A DNA stretch of 64,000 nucleotides. Source: Synchiropus splendidus. Lineage: Eukaryota > Chordata > Actinopteri > Syngnathiformes > Callionymidae. The first letter of the stretch is position 1, and each line of letters begins with the position of its first letter. The stretch covers positions 8,447,501 to 8,511,500 of the forward strand of contig NC_071340.1 of assembly GCF_027744825.2 (NCBI RefSeq), in the 5' to 3' direction. Of the stretch, positions 56,165-64,000 are shown piece after piece. Below the pieces are notes generated by a model. That model saw nothing but the letters and a program-made list of their open reading frames with translations, searched no databases and was not told where the DNA came from. A program made the translations under genes and the position numbers.

Positions 56165-56801
56165 CAGGGGTCTGCAACCTTAGCATTCAAAAGAGCCACT
56201 TTGTTCCCTTTCCCACCAAAGAAAAACTGTCTAGCGCTCCAAAAACATGCAGAATTAGACTTAGTACAACAACTGAATACAAAAAATAGATAACCTTTTG
56301 CACATCAAGTTTATCAACAACTTGAAGTTGTGCATTCGACAGGCTTCTTTGCTGTGAGTCTGTATGGGAAGAGGAGCACCAAGCGCAGCACAGCAGCGAG
56401 TGATGGTCATATGTCATGATTCAATATCATCATATCACCCACTTGTGTCTGCGGACAAATTGGGTGAAATAGTGTGTCACAGGCACCGGTTGTAAAACAC
56501 TGATCCAGAGTGTTTTATGTATTAAAAATATGTTTGAAACCACGACAAGGAACGAATGTACTCCAGATTCCGTCTGTGTTGCCTCTGAGTGGGTGACAGG
56601 ACAAAATACCGCTCTGGTAGGCTGCTCGGTTCTGCGCATGTTTACGTGAGCACTAAGGCTCAGTGAATTACGCCTTAGGGGAGGAGATGGATGAAAGTAG
56701 GACCTTGTTCATTTCAAAGAGTTCCTGAAACCGTTGTGACCGACCCATCAATTGTCAACGCTGAAGGGTCATGAGGCTAAAGAACCACATGTGGCTCCAG
56801 T
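56165..56801 (+). mobile_element. hAT-like element, right terminus missing
   Basis: Starts caggggtctgcaacct with agagccac following, the signature left end of a fish hAT family. Near its other side aaagaaccacatgtggctcc is the inverted subterminal part, but the final ggttgcagacccctg is absent, so it is truncated. Confidence 0.6.
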
Positions 56802-58827
56802 AAGTCAAGATGCAGCGTGATCAGCTGAGCCTCAAAACACCTCATGGTATGATAAAATGTGTCTGTGAGAGAAACTCTTCACGTACATGCACATATATTT
56901 GATTTCCTCATCTCCCATCTCCAAGCTGCAGCAGCCATCTCTGCCCACTGACAGGAGGCCTCACTCTATATAGTGGTCGCAGATCCATCTACTGGAGCGT
57001 TTGTTACACAGAGGAAAAATCAGAGTGAACCCTCCTGTCGGTCATCTGATAGTCAGTCATCTTGGAATCAAAGGACATTTCAGACCAGGTTATTGAGTCT
57101 TGTGAGATGCAACATAACATAATTAGAAACATAGGGAGGAAAACGAGTTGATCACAAAGCCGTAGTCTACATTGTGGGAATATAGAAAAGCCAGTTTGTG
57201 AAAAGTAATTCTTCAGTGGTTAAGGTGTTTTTTTTCTTTATATTTTTTCATTTGTCTGTTTTTGTATGCAACTTAATTGAATAAATTATGTTTTAGTTTT
57301 TTCACATTTCTTTTAAAATTTCATCTGTCTGTAAATGAAATTAAATTAATTTAAAACAAAAAAGAATATAAGGAAAAATTGTTGAAATAATTTTTGGTGG
57401 TTGGGCCAGTGAAAATATGCAAGGAGCCAGTGAAACTTTTTTTTCTAGCCTGATAAAATAATGTTAGAAATTAAAAAAAAAAAAAAAAGAAAAAAAGAAT
57501 CATGGACCTAGTCAAGCTTTCATAAATCAGCATTCAGGGTTTGCAGCAGAAAGCCAGCCTCTTCCACCTTCACCCATCTTGATCATCCACCCTGATCACA
57601 GCTATCTTCAGATTCCCACACACACATTGGTGCGACATTTATGTATAAAAATCGACCCGCCTTTTTCAAATGATGTTGCGGTTGCTGATCACATGCGTCG
57701 ATATTGCCACTACAAACTCAAACACACAGTCAACTTCCTGCATTTTCACAATTCTTCAGTCATGGAAGGTGTTTTATTCATCAAATTGTTAGACATGATT
57801 TGGCGGATGAATGCACTGTCTCAGTACCTTCCTAGTTTGTATCTAATTGAGGGAAAAATACTAAATAGTATTTTATACTAAATCAGGTGCTCAAACCCCA
57901 TGAAAGAGGGCACAAGCACAGAAATTCATGTAATCAACAGAAGTCATAGAAAGGGGTAAAGAGAGACGCCGCATAGATACTCCGCTGCTGACTCAAATTC
58001 CTGGTGAAACTTTCCACACAGTTAGTAAAAAACAACTCTCCATCATTCACAGCTGCTCCAGTGAGATCAAAACAATCCGGCTCATTCATGCACGACTCAA
58101 ATATTCCATCCAGGGAGAAAGACGACGTCTCTCTGGGAAATCCACAAGGACTTCATGAATGAGTCACTGCCGCTCGTGATGCCTTTCTGATTACTCCTAA
58201 CATGTCCAGACCCATGACACGACTTAAAGTCTAATGCAGTGTGTATGTTCGCGTGGGTGTGTGTTTACCACCAGAGTGTAAATTGAGTTCCCGGGTTGTG
58301 AGTCTCGTGAATTCGTGGAAGTCTAATTCGATGAATCTAACTAGGAATTAGGATCTTGGAAGTCCTATTTGGGGGGTTTAAGCTACATCAATGCAGACGT
58401 CACACTTGACAGAGAATGTGTTCTTTCACTTCAAAGTTCTAGTGGGGCTACACACACTTCCAACTAATATCACATGTGACATGCAACCAATTCATCAACT
58501 TAACTTGCTTAAATTGTTTAAAAAAAGTCTGTAGTATGAACAAGAAGGTGATGCTAAATTTGAATTTTACAGCAATTGTGTTTATTCACTGCAGCCGAAT
58601 TCCACTCAAACAACTTGGAATACCATCAACGCTCGGACATTGAACTCTAAAAGAATTCTGCAATGATCTCAGCGCTGCAATGTCAGGATGACAAGTGAAA
58701 CACAAAATTAGGAAGCCATCATAACAAGTCGTAGGTGGGAAAGTTCCATGAGCAAGAGGTGAATTAAATTTATATAGCTAGTGGTTTCCATGATTACAGG
58801 ACCTCTGGGTTTGCAGCACAACTGTGT

Positions 58828-59270
58828 TCTTTCTGAGTGGAGGTTGTGTGCTGTCCCCGTGCTTGTGTGGGTTTCCTCTGGGCACTCCACGCCACATTGA
58901 TGCAGTAATTCTTGCAAGAGGAGGCCTAACTAAGTTTGAGTGCACAGAAATAGACATGCATTTTAGAAGCCAGAGATTTCAGTTTAAAATATATATATAT
59001 TTTTTTTTTTTTAACTGATGTATGTACGGAATTTTCCTAGACATTGAACTTTGGATTTTCGTGAATCATACATTAAGATTTCAAGAAACAAAGGCTTGAA
59101 ATATTTCACTGTATGTGTAATGAATCTATTTTTTTTATGCATTGTGCCAGGAAACATTTTGATTTTCATAACCACATTTACATTTTTCGAGATGCGCCTA
59201 CATGTGCGCTGAATGGGCAGGTGACCTGTCCAAGGTGACCCCCGCATTTCACCCCACGTAGCTGGAAACA
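58828..59270 (-). repeat. dispersed teleost repeat, split by about 300 bp
   Basis: tttctgagtggaggttgtgt, then ccccgtgcttgtgtgggttt cctctgggcactcc (58828-58892) and gcaggtgacctgtccaaggt gacccccgc (59217-59246) are the two ends of the common fish repeat. They are normally about 100-150 bp apart, so the middle is expanded or interrupted. Confidence 0.6.
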
Positions 59271-62137
59271 TCAGCATAAGGAAATTGCATTTCAAACAAG
59301 CCAAAAATAACTAGGGGATAGGGGATTGTTGTTTGGTAGCAAGAACTGTTGCTGACATTCCTGCCATCTTGTCTCCAGAGTGGGTGTAATGTTTTAATAT
59401 CAACAAGATGGCAGATTTAGTCTCCTTAAATGTGCCTAAAACGTAGGAGTACAAAATACATAAATGTTGTGAACCATTATGAATAATTGAGGATGCATGG
59501 TCTTGGGATGTTAAAATAAAATATGAGAGTTCACCTTTTTTCATCTTCATTTAGGCTAAGATTTTGGTACCCTGCAGTGCTTTTCAGTAATGACAGCACA
59601 ATCATTGTTTGGTTAGCTACTGAAAGATAGCACAACACACTGGATAAGTTCATGTCTGCGGAAAATACTGGAACGGAGTTAGGGACTAAAAAGAGCAGGG
59701 TTTTCTTCCCATCAACAGCGGAAGTCATTCCATCAATAATAGTGCTCTTCCATGCCGTGTCAAACATCTAATGTGAGTGTAGCAACTCAAAAGATCCACA
59801 TAACAAAAATAGCGCCCGGAGTAGTCCACAAAGGCATGACAATTTAAGGCCCACTTATGCTCAACATTCCATATGCATCTGGACAGAGTCTTCTGATGTT
59901 CATTTCGTCCATATTTCTGCACATTTCCACAAAGCATACGGACACGGACCAAACAGAGTAGTACCACGAGAAACCGTAGGGCAGAGTTGACATGCCTGAA
60001 GCGTAGCTCTAATGGGACACAAAGATGACATTACAATGGCGGAAATGCTTCGTCGCAATAAACTCAACGGCGTCACCAACCGCTGTCACCAACCATGACC
60101 TCCCGCAACGCTACCTCTGTTTTCACTGTTTGTGCAAGAGCAACAGTACCGTTTGAAAAGGATGGGTATATTTTCGTACATAAAGGGAGCATAAATAGGC
60201 ACTAAGAAAGTGTTCGAACAAGTTGGCTCCTCCACGTTTACTGCTGCAGATACAATGGCATGCTACTTCGTGTTTTACAAGCTGTTGACACTTCGGCTTA
60301 TTCTGTGTTTCAAGCAGAGGTGCCTGCTGCTGTGGGACGCCAGCACAAATCTGACTGGTACCGACAGAAGCAGATCATAATTTTTAGTTATTTTTAAATA
60401 ATCTGGATGAGTTTTGGTCGGCTGACAGAGCAGAGAGGTGGAGCTCGTAGAACACCCTTTTCATGCAAACCAGTATGATGCATGTCGATTAGGGTACTAT
60501 ACAGGCACGAATGATCGGAAATTTAAGGCACCCTGCCGAAAAAACACATGTCCAATTTCTCAAGCTTTTCAGTTAAGGGCCTGTAGGGCAGTTGACAATT
60601 TAGATGTTGGACATCTGGGCTGAAGATGCGTGTCATCATGCATCAATGTGTCAAATACAAATCATGCATCATTATGACTTCTTAACTTCACACTAAAGGC
60701 AAAGAATAAATCAAAATATATCACCAATCATCTCTCCCACAAATAAATACAGATTTGGAGAAGGGACAGCTTACACATGTAAATTTGGAATATTTAATGT
60801 TGTTCTTGAGATTATTTTAATTTGAATTTACTGATGAATGGATTCAATGAAACATCCATCCAAACGCCCTTCTCCTGGGCAACATCCAGCAGCTTCGACT
60901 GGGAAAGATACTCCCAGTCAAGTGAAGTAGCAGCTCCTCTCTGAGTCTCTCCCGAGTGACGGAACATATTCAATGGAGCTAAAAACCATAATACTTCTGG
61001 GACTCCAGAAGATGCTTTGGCAGATGTTTTGGGGGACTAAGACCAAAGTTAAACGTCACAAAAATAGAAATGTTCAAGAAAAAATGCAGAATCATAGTTG
61101 CTCTTTTAAAAAAGAATTGAACATGTAAAGGAATAAAGCTAATAACTGTGCAAAGTGATTGTTTTTCTGGGGTAGAAAACTTAGAAGTACATTTGCTTAA
61201 CTAGGAAAGTGTAGTATAGATTAGGTTATTTAGAGTTAGTGTTTTTCCATTCCTCAACATGCACACACATGTAAAGACAGTCGCACGAATGCAGCTGCAT
61301 CGGACCTGTAATCAACATTTCTGACCACCAAGAGCAGAGACACAACATTTACTCTCTAATTACCACAGCTGCGTGGAGAAAATGACCCCGAATACGAGAT
61401 AGCTTTAGCAAAACACAACGCGTTTGTCAAGGTCCAGGACTGAACCTTCAATACGATGTTTTCTTTTCCTATCTTTCCTCCTCATCTGTCTTGGTCTGAC
61501 TGCCAGCGTTTCCTCAGCTCTGCTGATCTTCCCGCAGGGCCGCTGAGGGTCAGACCTCTCTTGTGGTCTCTTCAGTGGATCGCACAGAGCCCCCCCCAAG
61601 GAAGGGCCTATATCCGATAAAATCGCTGTTCAAGTCATGTTACCATGACAGAGCACAATCCCGTGGGACAAGAATGTATTATAATGGAACTATGTCAAAT
61701 GTCTTTGTGAATGAATGTAGCTCTTCTTGGTGGAATATTATAGTCTGGAATTCCACCTAGAATAAGGAATGGTTGAGGCCACATTTGAGCGGAAAAGTTG
61801 ATAAATAGAAACTGAACAGGAAGCAACCAATCCAGCTGGCATGTGTCTTCTTAATCTTACTCTTTGAGTGAAAATTACGGCCTACTTGCAGCTGTCAGAC
61901 ATGTCGCCCAAATACTCTTACCTCCTCAGTGGTATTTCAGGGGATACAAGCACCTCAGATCACCACTGACACCTCCATTTATCCTTCACTGAACAGATCA
62001 TGTTTGCCAAGCATAATCAGTGCGCTTTCGCTGGCAGACGTTCAGTTAGCTGTCCTGACTGCTGCGACATACAGTCTCAATCAACATCACAAGGGCTTTG
62101 GATTCACACTTCAGAACTTGCAGATGGCAATCTAGAG

Positions 62138-63094
62138 CAGGCTTTTAGCTTGGAGGGCGTATGGGCGTCCTTAACTGCAAAACATAAAAAATGGACGTCC
62201 TCCTAAATGCCCTACTCATAGTGTCATCACACTAGTTCCCATGAAAAGGATGTTTCTGCCTTGTAATTTCTCTGAATATGATCGAAATTCGCTGCTTTCC
62301 AACACTTTTGCAGCCGTATCTTGGTCGCCATATTTGTTTACCGGCGTAATCCCGCAGTTATCCACATCTCGCGAGTCGCCACACTCGCGGCATGGAAGCC
62401 CGCTGTGATCGATCAGATGTCTGACCACAGATAAATACAAAACTAACTCATAGCTTTTTAATCGAAGAGTATTTTGGCGTTTCTTAGGGCACAAAGCCCG
62501 CTCCCCTGCGCCGTGCAGTGAGCTGCGCTGTGGAGCGGTGCAGTTTGCTGCACGGCACAAAGTGCTTGCTGAACAAGAGAAAAATAGCTTAACAGGGATA
62601 AACATTCACATGGTTATATTTATTTAATCAAGAGGCAAACCTTTATATATAGTTTGTTTGAATGAATGAATGAATGTTTAGAAAACAGATACACAGCTGA
62701 GACAACTGTTGCTTTTCTTGCATAAATATATATATAAAAGAAGATGAACAAAACTCTAGACATTTAGCTTGTAGTAAGGGAAAGAATCATTCTAAAAATA
62801 TATAGATTTTTTTTTTAATTAATCATTGTCAGCTGAGTAAAACAACTGCCTGGAGCAGGAGACTCGTGCATCTGAAAGTGTGAAGCAGCAGCTACTGAGT
62901 TTATCTCTGTTTTCATATCTGTTTTTATAAAGTTTTTATTTTGTACAAATAGATGTTTACAGCTTGTTTTTACATAGCAAGTTGCAAGTCAGTTGTTGAC
63001 ATGGTGTAACAGGAGGGGAATGGGCTGTGGGCGGGGTTATGGGCTGGGGGCGTGGCTTTGGACACCCTGTCTCAAAATCCTAGCTAAAAGCCTG
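62138..63094. mobile_element. 957 bp element with inverted termini
   Basis: The left end CAGGCTTTTAGCTTGGA (62138-62154) is matched by the reverse complement of the right end, CAGGCTTTTAGCTAGGA (63078-63094), 16 of 17 positions. Flanking 8-mers ATCTAGAG and ATGTACTG share 5 of 8, a possible decayed hAT-size duplication. The interior has a G-rich subterminal block (tgggcggggttatgggctgg) and no transposase frame. Confidence 0.65.
62661..62677. repeat. (GAAT)n short repeat
   Basis: Four GAAT units inside the element above. Confidence 0.85.
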
Positions 63095-64000
63095 ATGTAC
63101 TGAGTGATTTTTTTGAGGGCAGATCATAACACAGTGTAGACAGATCTATGTGTTTAAACTCAAATACAATGGTAACCGTCATCTGTTAAATACGATTTGC
63201 TAACCTAAGAAAAGTCATTGGTACATTGCAAACTGAGTAATAGCAATGCAATACATTATTGAACACAACATTTTGAATCACATACAATAATTTGTGTTGC
63301 AGCAGTACCACAGTTTAAGGACAGCATTTTAAAAGTGTAATTACTTCTCTTGATGTATTTCAAGTCAACTTTGTATGCATGTATACAAAACCACTGAAGT
63401 GCATGCATGTTCATTATTGTGACTTTTATTTTAATATGAATTTAATATGCAACAATAAGCTAACACAATGTGTTATAGATGATGTGATGATGAAAGTGAA
63501 AGAGAGCTGCAAAAGGAGGAATGTCAAAATGAGCAGCGTGACAATGGAGAAGTAGAAGAGTGCAGCATAAAACAGAAAACAAATACAGATGAGCAATTTG
63601 ATATGACTGAGCAGGAAAAAGAGAAGAATTTCTTTCAGAGAATTGGGTTAACGGCGTGATCCGACATAATCCGGCAGTATTTGGTCACTGCAAGAGTCAA
63701 ATGTCACCACTGACTGTACGCAACACTCATGAGCTGGACATGAATCATACTGGTATTAATAACAATATATTATCATAACTTAGCTTTCAAACATTCCACA
63801 GAATTCAAATATCAGACATCATAAACAAGGGTCTGTATTCTCACTTTCTGTGTGAGAACCTACACAAACCAACCATAAAAACACAGGAGAATTAATTTGT
63901 CCACTCAAACGTGTCACTTAATCGCCATATTACTATGTTTCAGACATATTTATGAATAACTCCAAATGTGTTCGTTGTTGCGCTGGGTCACGGTACTCCA

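Larger units (their letters stand above)
38557..64000. other. 25 kb non-coding flank upstream of sh2b3
   Basis: No exon of a known gene was found here. In human the next genes on this side are FAM109A/PHETA1 and CUX2; neither a PHETA1 single exon nor cut/homeobox exons are present. The sequence is A/T-rich with scattered transposon relics and short simple repeats. The interval could include 5' non-coding exons of sh2b3. Confidence 0.6.

Noticed and set aside
57579..57881. 100-codon open frame (MIIHPDHSYL...), one of the longest in the distal 25 kb
   Set aside because: No family motif, no splice partners, A/T-rich ordinary sequence and no similarity to PHETA1 or CUX2. It is probably a chance open frame.

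Overview
The window is vertebrate nuclear DNA, almost certainly from a teleost fish. It holds multi-exon genes with GT-AG introns, many CA/TG microsatellites, and decayed fish-type hAT, LINE and tRNA-SINE repeats. Two real protein-coding genes are visible, and their predicted proteins match ataxin-2 and SH2B3 (LNK) from N- to C-terminal motifs. The species cannot be fixed from the sequence.

Layout. (1) 1-11.6 kb, + strand: the 3' part of atxn2. Twenty coding exons run from the tail of the Lsm domain (936) to the stop codon (10947); exons upstream of the Lsm tail, including any polyQ exon, lie before base 1. The 20 exons sum to 3102 nt, exactly 1034 codons, with every splice phase agreeing. 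(2) 11.6-12.25 kb: a short intergenic strip between two convergent 3' ends. (3) 12.25-38.5 kb, - strand: sh2b3 with seven coding exons (726 aa). Exon 1 (Phe zipper and start of the PH domain) is separated from exons 2-7 (rest of PH, SH2, C-tail) by a 17 kb intron full of microsatellites and LINE fragments. (4) 38.5-64 kb: no recognisable coding exon. It holds a possible sh2b3 5' untranslated exon near 40.1 kb and many transposon relics, including a 969 bp hAT element with perfect 8 bp target duplications and a 957 bp element with inverted termini.

The tail-to-tail ATXN2/SH2B3 arrangement is the same as at the human 12q24 locus, so this is an ancient linkage group. The two proteins have no known shared pathway. 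Ataxin-2 is a cytoplasmic RNA-binding regulator that contacts poly(A)-binding protein through a PAM2 motif. SH2B3 is an adaptor that restrains JAK2 and cytokine-receptor signalling in blood cells.

I found no bacterial-type system, CRISPR array, rRNA or intact tRNA. The points most worth a second look are a 69 nt in-frame, stop-free intron in atxn2, a 39 nt alternative acceptor in sh2b3, a 138 bp hAT-type MITE sitting 12 nt past an atxn2 splice donor, and several perfect long inverted repeats.
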